A DNA stretch of 49,310 nucleotides from Catellatospora coxensis (lineage in GTDB: Bacteria > Actinomycetota > Actinomycetes > Mycobacteriales > Micromonosporaceae), in the NCBI RefSeq assembly GCF_016862635.1, contig NZ_BONI01000070.1:1-49310 (forward strand), given 5' to 3'. The position numbers and the translations under genes were made by a program. This document shows, piece after piece, positions 15,600 to 23,260 of the stretch. Within the stretch, counting starts at the first letter, position 1. Each line of letters opens with the position of its first letter. Under the pieces are notes generated by a model. It was given only the letters and a program-made list of their open reading frames with translations, did no database searches and was not told where the DNA came from.

Positions 15600-15696
15600 A
15601 TGTCACCTTTCCTAGGATCGACCAGATCCTACGGAGGCGACTACGCCGAACCGATCTTCGCCACGCCCGTGACCTGCGAAAACACCTTCGACAGGG

Positions 15697-16533
15697 CTAC
15701 ATGGCGACGGCCGCGCCGGTGACCGCGACACCGCTGCCGGGGTCGGGCCCGATCCGGACGGTGAGCACGCTGGGGCGGCCCATGTCGACGCCCTGGTGCA
15801 CGGTGACCGTGGCGGGCGGCGTCACCAGGCCCAGCTCGCGCAGGTAGCCGCCGAACGCCGCGGCGGCCGCGCCCGTCGCCGGGTCGTCCACCACACCGCC
15901 GGGCGGGAACGGGTTGCGGGCGTGGAACACGTTCGCGGACTCCCGCCACACCAGGTCGACGGTGGTCCAGCCGTGCCGGGCCATCAGCTCGCCGAGCACG
16001 GCCAGGTCGTAGTCCAGGTCGGACAGCCGCTGCCGGGTCGCCGCGGCAAGAACGGGATGCCAGACTCCGGCGTACGCCACCCGGGGCGGCAGGGCCGGGT
16101 CCAGGTCGGCGGCCGACCAGCCCAGCACGTCCAGCAGCGCGGCGAGATCGGCCTCGGCGATCGGCGCGGTACGCGGTGCGACGCTGGTCAGCGTGGCCGT
16201 GGCGGTGCCGTCGGCGGCCACCTCGGTGGACACCTCGACGGTGCCCGCCTTCGTGTCGAAGGTCAGCGGGCCCGCTCCGTGCCGCTCGGCGTACGCCGCC
16301 GCGGCCGCGATGGTCGCGTGCCCGCAGAAGTCCACCTCGGCCAGCGGGCTGAAGTACCGAGCCGTGAACCGGCCGCCGCCGCGCGGCACGAGGAACGCGG
16401 TCTCGGAGTACCCGACGTCCGCCGCGACGGCGAGCATCGTCGCGTCGTCGAGCGGGTTCGCGTCGAGCACGACGCCCGCGGGGTTGCCGCCGGCCGGGTC
16501 GGCGGTGAACGCCGCGTATCTCAGGATCTCCAC
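15697..16533 (-). CDS. PhzF family isomerase/epimerase
   Basis: A 278-residue protein, the usual PhzF length. Family motifs: N-terminal YAAFTADPAGGNPAGVV, the catalytic Glu in GYSETAFLV, RYFSPLAEVDFCGHAT, and C-terminal DDPATGAAAAAFGGYL. PhzF enzymes have a diaminopimelate-epimerase fold and catalyse isomerisations; the founding member acts on a phenazine precursor, but most actinobacterial paralogues have unknown substrates, and there are no phenazine genes here. The GTG at 16533 lacks an SD but has TACGGT 7 bases before it (16546-16541), suggesting a leaderless mRNA. It lies downstream of the GNAT gene on the same strand. Confidence 0.88.
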   Translation of the reverse strand: MEILRYAAFTADPAGGNPAGVVLDANPLDDATMLAVAADVGYSETAFLVPRGGGRFTARYFSPLAEVDFCGHATIAAAAAYAERHGAGPLTFDTKAGTVEVSTEVAADGTATATLTSVAPRTAPIAEADLAALLDVLGWSAADLDPALPPRVAYAGVWHPVLAAATRQRLSDLDYDLAVLGELMARHGWTTVDLVWRESANVFHARNPFPPGGVVDDPATGAAAAAFGGYLRELGLVTPPATVTVHQGVDMGRPSVLTVRIGPDPGSGVAVTGAAVAM

Positions 16534-16591
16534 GCACTCGACCGTACGGTCCGGGACGGCGCTCCCCCACGGCCAATTCGCGACGGGTGGC

Positions 16592-17101
16592 TCAGTCGCG
16601 CGGCGGCGAGGCGGCCAGCCGCGCGTACTTGATCATCAGTGGGCGCAGGCCGCGTTTCTCGTACACCCGCTGCGCGCCGAGGTTGGCCGCCAGCGTGCCG
16701 ATGTACAGGTCGCCGATGCCCAGCTCGGCGAGCCGCGCGTCGACGGCGTCGAGCAGCCGGGTGCCGACGCCCCGTCCGCGGTGACTCGCCGCCACGGACA
16801 GCGACTCCAGCTCGGCGATCCGGTCACCGGACACCCAGGTGTCGTCCGGGCCCGCGAACACGTGCGTGAACGCGTACCCGACCAGCTCCCGGCCGTCCTC
16901 GGCCAGCAGGATGAACGAGCCCGGCTCGATGATCCACTGCCGGTACAGATCCCGGCGCAGCGCCCAGGACCGCTCGTCGGGGTACATCGCCAGCTCCGGC
17001 GCGACCTCCCGGTGGTGGCGGTGCAGCGACAGCCACAAGGGCTCCAGCGCGTCGACGGCCTCCGCGCCGGCCAGGCGGATCGTCACCCCGTTGTCGTTCA
17101 C
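16592..17101 (-). CDS. GNAT-family N-acetyltransferase
   Basis: A 169-residue acetyltransferase fold using acetyl-CoA. The core is visible: ELESLSVAASHRGRGVGTRLLDAV (motif A with the R-G-x-G-V-G-T pyrophosphate loop, about 95-118), followed by DLYIGTLAANLGAQRVYEKRGLRP (motif B). Substrate unknown. The GTG at 17101 is preferred: TAGCGT lies 8 bases before it (leaderless type); GTG at 17086 (VTIRLAGAE) is the alternative. A 10-bp-arm palindrome at 17090-17111 straddles the start, perhaps an operator. Longer frames would overlap the small upstream ORF. Confidence 0.82.
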   Translation of the reverse strand: MNDNGVTIRLAGAEAVDALEPLWLSLHRHHREVAPELAMYPDERSWALRRDLYRQWIIEPGSFILLAEDGRELVGYAFTHVFAGPDDTWVSGDRIAELESLSVAASHRGRGVGTRLLDAVDARLAELGIGDLYIGTLAANLGAQRVYEKRGLRPLMIKYARLAASPPRD

Positions 17102-17111
17102 GAACGACAAC
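17090..17111. promoter_or_regulatory. Palindrome over the GNAT gene start
   Basis: GTTGTCGTTC-AC-GAACGACAAC has perfect 10-base arms around a 2-base centre and covers the predicted transcription start/start codon region of the acetyltransferase gene. Placement suits a repressor operator; it could also be a chance feature of coding sequence. Confidence 0.4.
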
Positions 17112-17142
17112 GCTACCGAAGCGCCGGCGACCGCGTGCCCGC

Positions 17143-17463
17143 TCAGGACCGGCCGGTCAGGGCGCAGTTCTTCGCGGCCAGCCCCTCCTGCCACTCCACC
17201 TGCGGGCCTTCCGGCTCCGGCAGGTCGTCGCGGCGCTGCTGGCGCCCCTGCGCGAGGTGCACGGTGGACTCGCCGCGCCAGGTGCCCGCCACGACCGGCA
17301 CCGGCCACGGCTCGACCGGCACGTGTCCGCAGTCGGTGACCCGGTACACCAGGGTGACCTTGGCGGATTCACCCGGTAGCAGCAGCACCGGCACCAGCAG
17401 GACCGTCGGGCGCACCTGCTTCGACAAAGGCGTCACGCCGGTGGTGGCCTCATCGTTCGACAC
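17143..17463 (-). CDS. Small hypothetical protein, possibly a fragment
   Basis: A 106-residue protein. The middle (VRPTVLLVPVLLLPGESAKVTLVYRVTDCGHVP...) reads like a beta-rich extracellular domain, yet no signal peptide is present, so it may be the remnant of a larger exported protein or a cytosolic protein of unknown fold. It has two Cys (CG, NCA). The GTG at 17463 has TATGGT 6 bases before it (17475-17470), the leaderless pattern, which supports expression. It precedes the GNAT gene on the same strand by 41 bases. Confidence 0.45.
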   Translation of the reverse strand: MSNDEATTGVTPLSKQVRPTVLLVPVLLLPGESAKVTLVYRVTDCGHVPVEPWPVPVVAGTWRGESTVHLAQGRQQRRDDLPEPEGPQVEWQEGLAAKNCALTGRS

Positions 17464-17508
17464 CGGCTCACCATAGCGAGCCCACGCATCGCCGTGACAG
17501 CCATCGAT

Positions 17509-18213
17509 TCAGCGCCGGGCGACGACGATGTCGGGCTCGTCCGCGCCGACCACGGTGAACCCGGCCTCGGTCAGCTCGGCGTCGAATCCGGACTCCGTGG
17601 CGAGATGGCCGTCGAAGACCTCGGTCTCCTCGCGTACGAGCGCGCCGTCGCGGCTGACCCGGTAGCTGAAGCGCCACCGGACCCGGTCCGCGCCGACCGG
17701 CGTGGTGGACACCTCGCCGGTGTACAGGTCCCCGCCGAGCCGCCACGACGGCAGGTCCCGGCGGTCCGCCGCGGCGCGGGTCGGCGGGCGTTGCACCACC
17801 AGCCGGCCCCCGGGCACCAGTGCCCTCGCCAGGGCACGCAGCGCCGCGGCCCGCTCGGACCGGTCGAGCCCGGCCATGGTGTTCAGGCACCAGGCGAAGT
17901 CGGCGACGCCGGTCAGGCCGAGGTCCTGGACGTTACGGGCGTACACGCGAACCCGGGGCAGCACCTCGGCCTGCCCGGCGAGGCGGCTCAGCAGCACGGC
18001 CCGCATGCTCGCGGCGGGTTCCACCGCGTGCACGGTCACGGAGCAGCGGCGGGCCAGCTGGTTGGTGGCCAGTCCGGTGCCCGCGCCGACGTCCAGCACA
18101 CCCACCTCGGGACTGCCGAGCCACCGGTCGAGCAGCCGTCCGGTGACCGCGAGATGCTCGGTGGCCTGCAGCAGGTCGTAGAACTCCGCGGTGACGGCGT
18201 ACGCCTGGCCCAT
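17509..18213 (-). CDS. SAM-dependent class I methyltransferase
   Basis: A 234-residue protein with a Rossmann-type methyltransferase core: VLDVGAGTGLAT (motif I, about 46-57), HAVEPAASMR (acidic residue after strand 2), and DFAWCLNTMAGLD (motif IV-like). The N-terminus AYAVTAEFYDLLQ is common in small-molecule methyltransferases of actinobacteria. The C-terminal half is beta-rich (LGGDLYTGEVSTTPVGADRVRWRFSYRV), similar to methyltransferases with an extra sheet. Substrate unknown. ATG at 18213 is chosen; ATG at 18234 is possible. No strong SD. It follows thioredoxin on the same strand by 75 bases. Confidence 0.8.
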   Translation of the reverse strand: MGQAYAVTAEFYDLLQATEHLAVTGRLLDRWLGSPEVGVLDVGAGTGLATNQLARRCSVTVHAVEPAASMRAVLLSRLAGQAEVLPRVRVYARNVQDLGLTGVADFAWCLNTMAGLDRSERAAALRALARALVPGGRLVVQRPPTRAAADRRDLPSWRLGGDLYTGEVSTTPVGADRVRWRFSYRVSRDGALVREETEVFDGHLATESGFDAELTEAGFTVVGADEPDIVVARR

Positions 18214-18288
18214 GAGCCGATCATGCCAAAACACGTGGTGACCGGGCGTGGAACAGGCCGCGGCAGCCCGCCGCAGCCTGTCGCGGGC

Positions 18289-18630
18289 TCAGCCCGCGAT
18301 GCCGGTCTCCAGGAATTGGCGCAGCGCCATCTTCGGGCGGTTGCCGATCGCGCTGGCGACGACCTCGCCGTTGCGGAACACGATCAGCGTCGGCATCGAC
18401 ATCACCTTGTACGCCCGCGCCGTCTCCGGGTTGTTGTCGGAGTCGAGCTTGGTGAACACCACCCGGTCGCCGAACTCCGCGGACAGCTCGTTCAGCGAGC
18501 GCTCCAGCACCTTGCAGGGCGCGCACCACTCGGCCCAGAAGTCGACCACCACGGGCCGGTCCGACTTCAGCACGACGTCGGCGAACGTGGCGTCGGTGAC
18601 CTCGATCAGGGCACCGTTCTTCTCAGACAT
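18289..18630 (-). CDS. trxA: Thioredoxin (WCAPC active site)
   Basis: A 113-residue cytosolic thioredoxin. The redox site is WCAPCK (Cys36, Cys39) rather than the classical WCGPC, the buried Asp30 (VVVDFWAEWC) and the cis-Pro loop SMPTL are present, and the length matches the family. It reduces disulfides in client proteins with electrons from thioredoxin reductase. Its start lies inside the 3' end of the upstream merR-like gene (25-base overlap), so the two are translationally coupled and the regulator probably controls it. The Gly-to-Ala change in the active site may shift its redox potential. Confidence 0.92.
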   Translation of the reverse strand: MSEKNGALIEVTDATFADVVLKSDRPVVVDFWAEWCAPCKVLERSLNELSAEFGDRVVFTKLDSDNNPETARAYKVMSMPTLIVFRNGEVVASAIGNRPKMALRQFLETGIAG

Positions 18631-18992
18631 GACTTCTCCCGGTGGGCGATGGCTTCGTTGAGCTGGTGGTCGAGCTTTTCACGGACGGTGTTGAGCCGGG
18701 CGAGGCAGGTGTCCACCTCGTCTAGTTTGCGCCGCAGCACCGCGACGGAGTCGGGGCAGACGTCGCCGGTCGCGTGCCCGGCACGCAGGCAGGCTACGAA
18801 CGGGCGGATGTCGTCCAGGTCGAACCCGACTGCGAGCAGGGCCCGGATCTCGTGCACGACCCGCAGCTCGGCCTCGTCGAAGGCACGGTACCCGTTGGTC
18901 GAGCGCCGCGACCGGATGAGTCCGTGCTGCTCGTAGTACCGCAGCGTGCGCGTGCTGGTGCCGGCGCGCTGCGCCAGCTCGCCGATGAGCAT
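18606..18992 (-). CDS. MerR-family transcriptional regulator
   Basis: A 128-residue regulator. N-terminal MerR winged helix (LIGELAQRAGTSTRTLRYYEQHGLI, GYRAFDEAELRVVHEIRALLAVGFDLDDI), then a long coiled-coil dimerisation helix (VAVLRRKLDEVDTCLARLNTVREKLDHQL) and a short tail. Three Cys (CLRAGHATGDVC and DTC) around the start of the coiled coil could be a redox or metal site. The ATG at 18992 follows GGAGGA by 6 bases. It overlaps the thioredoxin gene by 25 bases, forming an operon; a dyad CAACG-N5-CGTTG at 19017-19031 with TTGACA at 19044-19039 probably marks its autoregulated promoter. Confidence 0.88.
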   Translation of the reverse strand: MLIGELAQRAGTSTRTLRYYEQHGLIRSRRSTNGYRAFDEAELRVVHEIRALLAVGFDLDDIRPFVACLRAGHATGDVCPDSVAVLRRKLDEVDTCLARLNTVREKLDHQLNEAIAHREKSCLRRTVP

Positions 18993-19016
18993 CCGGGTCC
19001 TCCTCCCTGTCCTGCA

Positions 19017-19044
19017 CAACGCTAAACGTTGCCGCCGGTGTCAA
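19017..19044 (-). promoter_or_regulatory. Candidate merR-trxA promoter/operator
   Basis: On the minus strand TTGACA (19044-19039) is followed by a dyad CAACG-N5-CGTTG (19031-19017), placing the dyad across the -10 region, 25 bases before the ATG. This is a MerR-like layout; the -10 itself is not clear. Confidence 0.4.
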
Positions 19045-19163
19045 GGCAAGGGTGGCCCCGGTCACGCCGCGCGGAGGTCGGCGGTGACCTTGACAGTTCT
19101 CGATGAGGATGCGGACACTGTGGAGCATCGCGTCCGGCCTACCCGGGCATGTCCGGGCGCGCG

Positions 19164-19179
19164 ATGTTAACGCTAACAT
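19164..19179. promoter_or_regulatory. LacI-type operator before the GH43 gene
   Basis: ATGTTA-ACGC-TAACAT has 6-base perfect arms around a central CG, the typical form of LacI-family operators before actinobacterial glycoside hydrolase genes. It lies 44 bases before the ATG at 19223. No lacI-type gene is in the window. Confidence 0.65.
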
Positions 19180-19222
19180 ATATGTAGTTATATGCATTGC
19201 CGACTGCGACAAGGAGCAGCAC

Positions 19223-20566
19223 ATGCTCGGCAGCATTCCGTCCCCCAGGCGCTCCCCCGCCGCCCGCGCCCTCGCCGCCACCGCGGCCGTCCTGCTCGCG
19301 CTGCTCGCCGGCCTGACCGGCGCGCGCCCCGCCGCCGCGGCCACGGTGACCCGCTACGTGCTCACCGCGTTCACCAACAGCAGCGAGAGCAACCTGTACG
19401 TCTACACGTCCAGCAACGCGCGCGACTTCACGCTGCTGCGCGGCCCCGCGTACACCCCGCCGTCGGGCCTGATCCGCGACCCCAGCGTGCTCAAGCACAG
19501 CGACGGGCGCTACTACGTCGTCTACACCACCAACTGGACCGGCACCGAGTTCGGCATCGCGTCCAGCACCGACCTGATCAACTGGTCGTTCGTGCGCAAC
19601 GTGCCGGTCGGCATCTCCGGCATCGTCAACACCTGGGCCCCGGAGTGGTTCGTCGACCCGGCCGACGGCAGCGTGAACGTCATCGTGTCGCTGAGCACCA
19701 CCTCGTACGCGAACTTCCGGCCGTACCGCTACCGGGCCCTGAACACGGCGTTCTCGTCGTGGGCGGCGCCGGTCGCGCTGTCGGGCATCGCGCCGAACTA
19801 CATCGACACGTTCGTGGTCCGGTCCGGCAGCACCTACCACGCCTTCGCCAAGAACGAGACCACCAAGTACATCGAGCACGCCACGGCGTCCTCGCTCAAC
19901 GGCCCGTGGACGTTCACCGGCACCGGCAACTGGGCCGGCTGGGGCTCCGGAGTCGAGGGCCCGGCCCTGGTCCGGCAGACCGACGGCAGCTGGCGCATCT
20001 ACATGGACGGGTACACCTCGGGGCACTACTACACGGCCACCAGCACCGACCTCAACAACTGGTCGGCCCGCTCGGACGTGCCCGGCGGGCTGAGCGGCTT
20101 CATCCGGCACGGCACCGTGCTGTCCGAGACGATCACCACCGGTGACGCGTTCACCTCGACGGCGGTCGCCCAGCACAGCGGCAAGTGCCTCGACGTGCCC
20201 AACGGGTCCACGGCCACCGGCACCCAGCTGCGGCAGTGGCCCTGCAACGGCCAGAGCCCGCAGTCGTTCCGGTTCAACCCGGTCGGCGTGGACACGTTCA
20301 CCATCACCAACACCGCCAACGGGCTGTGCCTGGACGTCAACGGGGTGTCCACCGCCAACGGCGCGGCGATCATCCAGTGGACCTGCACCGGCACCGCCAA
20401 CCAGCAGTTCACCCTGCGGCTGTCCAGCACGGGCGTCTACCAGCTCGTCGCGGTGCACAGCGGCAAGTGCGTCGACGTCAGCAACGCCTCCACCGCCGAC
20501 GGCGCGCTCGCCATCCAGTGGACCTGCGGCACCGGCGCCAACCAGCGCTGGCGCCTCACCCGCTGA
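19223..20566 (+). CDS. Secreted glycoside hydrolase family 43 with CBM13
   Basis: A 447-residue exported enzyme. A signal peptide (about 1-40) precedes a five-bladed GH43 propeller (about 42-305). The three acidic residues expected of GH43 are visible: Asp86 in LIRDPSVLKHSDGRYYVVYTT (general base), Asp195 in NYIDTFVV (pKa modulator) and Glu245 in GVEGPALV (general acid). A ricin-type CBM13 (about 318-447, three GKCLDV / GLCLDV / GKCVDV units) ends the protein. GH43 enzymes attack arabinose-, xylose- or galactose-containing glycans; the substrate here is not certain. The ATG follows AAGGAG. It is probably induced by sugar through the LacI-type operator at 19164. Confidence 0.88.
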   Translation: MLGSIPSPRRSPAARALAATAAVLLALLAGLTGARPAAAATVTRYVLTAFTNSSESNLYVYTSSNARDFTLLRGPAYTPPSGLIRDPSVLKHSDGRYYVVYTTNWTGTEFGIASSTDLINWSFVRNVPVGISGIVNTWAPEWFVDPADGSVNVIVSLSTTSYANFRPYRYRALNTAFSSWAAPVALSGIAPNYIDTFVVRSGSTYHAFAKNETTKYIEHATASSLNGPWTFTGTGNWAGWGSGVEGPALVRQTDGSWRIYMDGYTSGHYYTATSTDLNNWSARSDVPGGLSGFIRHGTVLSETITTGDAFTSTAVAQHSGKCLDVPNGSTATGTQLRQWPCNGQSPQSFRFNPVGVDTFTITNTANGLCLDVNGVSTANGAAIIQWTCTGTANQQFTLRLSSTGVYQLVAVHSGKCVDVSNASTADGALAIQWTCGTGANQRWRLTR

Positions 20567-20625
20567 CCCCGCCCACCCCCGCCCACCCCCGCCCACCCCG
20601 TCCAGCCCCGTCCCCCACCCCGTGC

Positions 20626-20689
20626 TCCATAAACGTTGGCCTATCTCATCGAAAATCCGTGCCCCGGATTCGATGAGATAGGCCAACGT
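20626..20689. repeat. Long palindromic repeat B (TGGCCTATCTCA family)
   Basis: Perfect 21-base arms at 20633-20653 and 20669-20689, beginning ACGTTGGCCTATC. With the preceding TCCATAA, the left side matches the left arm of repeat A (12523-12549) at 26 of 27 positions. It lies between convergent genes ending at 20566 and 20735. Confidence 0.8.
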
Positions 20690-20734
20690 CGTTGAAAAGC
20701 GGGCGGCCGGCGGGCGGGCGGCGGCCGCCCCGGG

Positions 20735-23260
20735 TCACTCGGTGGCGATGGCCGCCAGGATGTCGGCGCGGGCGGCGCGGCGCGCCGGCCAGAGCGCGGC
20801 CAGCACCCCGACCAGCCCCATGCCCGCCAGCGCCACCACCGCGGTCAACCACGGCACCGACATCCCGAACACCGGATTCGCCATGATCACGTACTGCATC
20901 ACCCCGCCCAGCAGCACCCCGACCCCGATCCCGAGCACCCCGCCGTACAGCGAGATCACCACGCTCTCCCGGCGCACGGTCCGCCGCACCAGCGCCCGCG
21001 ACGCCCCCAGCGCCCGGAACACGCCCAGCTCACGGGTCCGCTCCAGCACCGACAGCGCCAGCGTGTTGACCACCCCGAACACCGCGATCACCACGGCCGC
21101 CCCGAGCAGCACGTACACCAGCCCCAGCACCAGCTGGTACGGCGCGAGCAGGTCGTCGAGCAGCTGCTCGCGGTCCTGGACCAGCACGTCCGGCCGGGAC
21201 GCGAACGCCCGCTCCAGCCCGGCCCGCAGCGCCGCCTGATCACCGCCGACGGCGTACATGCTGTCGCCGTGGCGGAGCACGCCCGCCGGGACCAGCGCGT
21301 CGTCGATCAGCTGGCCGCGCATCAGGTCACTGCCCTCGTGCACGCCCGCCACGGTCGCCGGCACCTCGACCGGCGTCACGTCGCCGTCCGCGCCGACGAC
21401 CGGGAACCGGAGCCGGACCTGGTCGCCGACCTTCGCGCCGAGCCGGGTGGCGACCCGCTCGGCCAGCAGCACGCCCCGGCGCAGGTCGGCGTCGCCGGCG
21501 AGCATCGCGGGGCGCAGCGCGGTGCCGAGCGCGGCCGGGTCCAGGCCGGTGAACTCGGCGTCCTCCGCCGTGCCGCGCGCCGAGACCACCTCCACCTGGC
21601 CGGAGCGGGGGGCCGCCAGGCCGGTCAGCCCGGGCACCGCGAGCGCGGCGGTCCGGACCGTGTCGTCGAGCGTGCCGTACGCCGCCGCGCGCAGCACGAC
21701 CGCGTTCTCGGGCACCGCCGAGCGCACCTGGGCGGTGGTCTCGTCGCTGAGCGTCTGGCCGACGGTCGCGAAGGCGCACACCAGCGACAGCCCGATCATG
21801 AGCGCGGACGACGTGGCCGCCGTGCGGCGCGGGTCGCGTACGGCGTTGCGCAAGGCGATCCGGGTGACCGGGCGGGGTGAGCGCAGCAGCCGGGTGAGCG
21901 GGGCGAGCACCGTCGACACCAGGATCGGTGCGGTGAGCAGCACCCCGACCCAGGCCAGCACCGCCCCGGCCATGGCCAGCACGCGTTTCGGCTCGGTCAG
22001 GTCCTCCGGGGAGGTGACCGCGACCATGGCCGCGCCGGCCGCGACGGCGAGCAGCCCGAGCACGGAACGCAGCACGAGCGAGCGCCGCGGCACGGCGGCG
22101 TCGGTGCGCAGCGCCGCCATCGGCGACACCCGGGCCGCCCGCCGCGCCGACCCGTACGCCGCCACGATCGTCACGACCACGCCGACCCCGTAGCCGAGCA
22201 GCACCGCCCACGGTGACACCACGTACGCGACCTCGCCGACCACCGGCAGCAGCCGCATCGCCAGCAGGCCCAGCCCGACGCCCAGCGCGACGCCGAGGGT
22301 GGAGCCGACGACGCCGAGCACGACGGCCTCGGCCAGCACCGCCCGGCGCACCTGCGCGCGGCGCGCGCCGACGGCCCGCAGCAGCGCGAACTGGCGGGTG
22401 CGCTGGGTGACCAGCATGGTGAAGGTGTTCGCGATGACGAACACGCCCGCCATCAGGGCCACCGCCGCGAACGCCAGCAGCGCCTTGCGGATCACGTCGC
22501 CGTTGCTCTGCGCCGCTTCGGCCTGCTTGGCGCGCAGCTCGCTGCCGGAGTCGACGCGGAAGTCCGCGCCTAGCGCGGCCTTGGCGGCCGCGACGACGGC
22601 CTGCTCGTCGCCTCCGGACAGTTCCACCCTGGCGAATCCGGGCGCGGCGGCCGGGGCGGCGTCGGGGCTGCGCAGCAGCCGGGTCGCGGTGGCTTCGTCG
22701 TACGCCACAGCCGGGTCGAACTCCCAGCCGGTGGCCCGGTAGGCGAAGACGCCGACGACGGTGGCGGTGTCGGACCGGTCCCCGCCGAGCAGCACCCGGG
22801 CCGAGTCGCCGACCGACAGGCCGGCCTCCTCGGCGGCCTGCTTCTCCAGCGCGACCTCCCCGGCCCGCGCCGGGCCGCGCCCGGCGGTGAGCGCGAAGCG
22901 CTGCGAGCCGTCCCAGTCGGTGCCCCCCGTCTCCGCCCAGGACGTGGTGCCGATCTTGCCGTCCTTGCCGACCAGGGCCGCATACCCTTCGCGTACGCCC
23001 TCGGCCCGGGTCACCCCCGGCAGCGCCGCGAGCCGGCCGACGACCTCGGCGGGCATCGCGGCGTCGGCCGGGTTCTTGGGCCTGGCCTGCACCACCGCGG
23101 CCAGGTCGGTGCGGTAGGAGCCGCTGCTGACGGTGGCCGCCGCGGAGTCCGAAACCACCCAGGTGGCCACCACGAAGCCCACCCCGAGCACGATCGCGGC
23201 CACGGTCATCGCCACCCGGCCCAGGTGTGCGCGCAGGTCGCGCAGCATCGCCCGCAGCAT
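20735..23260 (-). CDS. ABC transporter permease, FtsX/MacB type
   Basis: An 841-residue membrane protein with the duplicated FtsX architecture: an N-terminal helix (MTVAAIVLGVGFVVATWVVSD), a large extracytoplasmic MacB-like domain, three helices (AFAAVALMAGVFVIANTFTML...), a second anchored half, another extracytoplasmic domain and a final three-helix FtsX unit (LVLGLVYVLLGAAVVIAVFGVVNTLALSV... GVLAALWPARRAARADILAAIATE). The ATG at 23260 overlaps the ATPase stop (TGATG), so the pair is translationally coupled; longer frames would run through the ATPase. These systems move lipoproteins, drugs or antimicrobial peptides, or transmit stress signals. A NarL-type two-component system is divergent and probably controls it. 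Confidence 0.9.
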   Translation of the reverse strand: MLRAMLRDLRAHLGRVAMTVAAIVLGVGFVVATWVVSDSAAATVSSGSYRTDLAAVVQARPKNPADAAMPAEVVGRLAALPGVTRAEGVREGYAALVGKDGKIGTTSWAETGGTDWDGSQRFALTAGRGPARAGEVALEKQAAEEAGLSVGDSARVLLGGDRSDTATVVGVFAYRATGWEFDPAVAYDEATATRLLRSPDAAPAAAPGFARVELSGGDEQAVVAAAKAALGADFRVDSGSELRAKQAEAAQSNGDVIRKALLAFAAVALMAGVFVIANTFTMLVTQRTRQFALLRAVGARRAQVRRAVLAEAVVLGVVGSTLGVALGVGLGLLAMRLLPVVGEVAYVVSPWAVLLGYGVGVVVTIVAAYGSARRAARVSPMAALRTDAAVPRRSLVLRSVLGLLAVAAGAAMVAVTSPEDLTEPKRVLAMAGAVLAWVGVLLTAPILVSTVLAPLTRLLRSPRPVTRIALRNAVRDPRRTAATSSALMIGLSLVCAFATVGQTLSDETTAQVRSAVPENAVVLRAAAYGTLDDTVRTAALAVPGLTGLAAPRSGQVEVVSARGTAEDAEFTGLDPAALGTALRPAMLAGDADLRRGVLLAERVATRLGAKVGDQVRLRFPVVGADGDVTPVEVPATVAGVHEGSDLMRGQLIDDALVPAGVLRHGDSMYAVGGDQAALRAGLERAFASRPDVLVQDREQLLDDLLAPYQLVLGLVYVLLGAAVVIAVFGVVNTLALSVLERTRELGVFRALGASRALVRRTVRRESVVISLYGGVLGIGVGVLLGGVMQYVIMANPVFGMSVPWLTAVVALAGMGLVGVLAALWPARRAARADILAAIATE

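Noticed and set aside
15697-16533. PhzF as evidence of a phenazine cluster
   Set aside because: No other phenazine genes are present; PhzF paralogues are common in actinobacteria.
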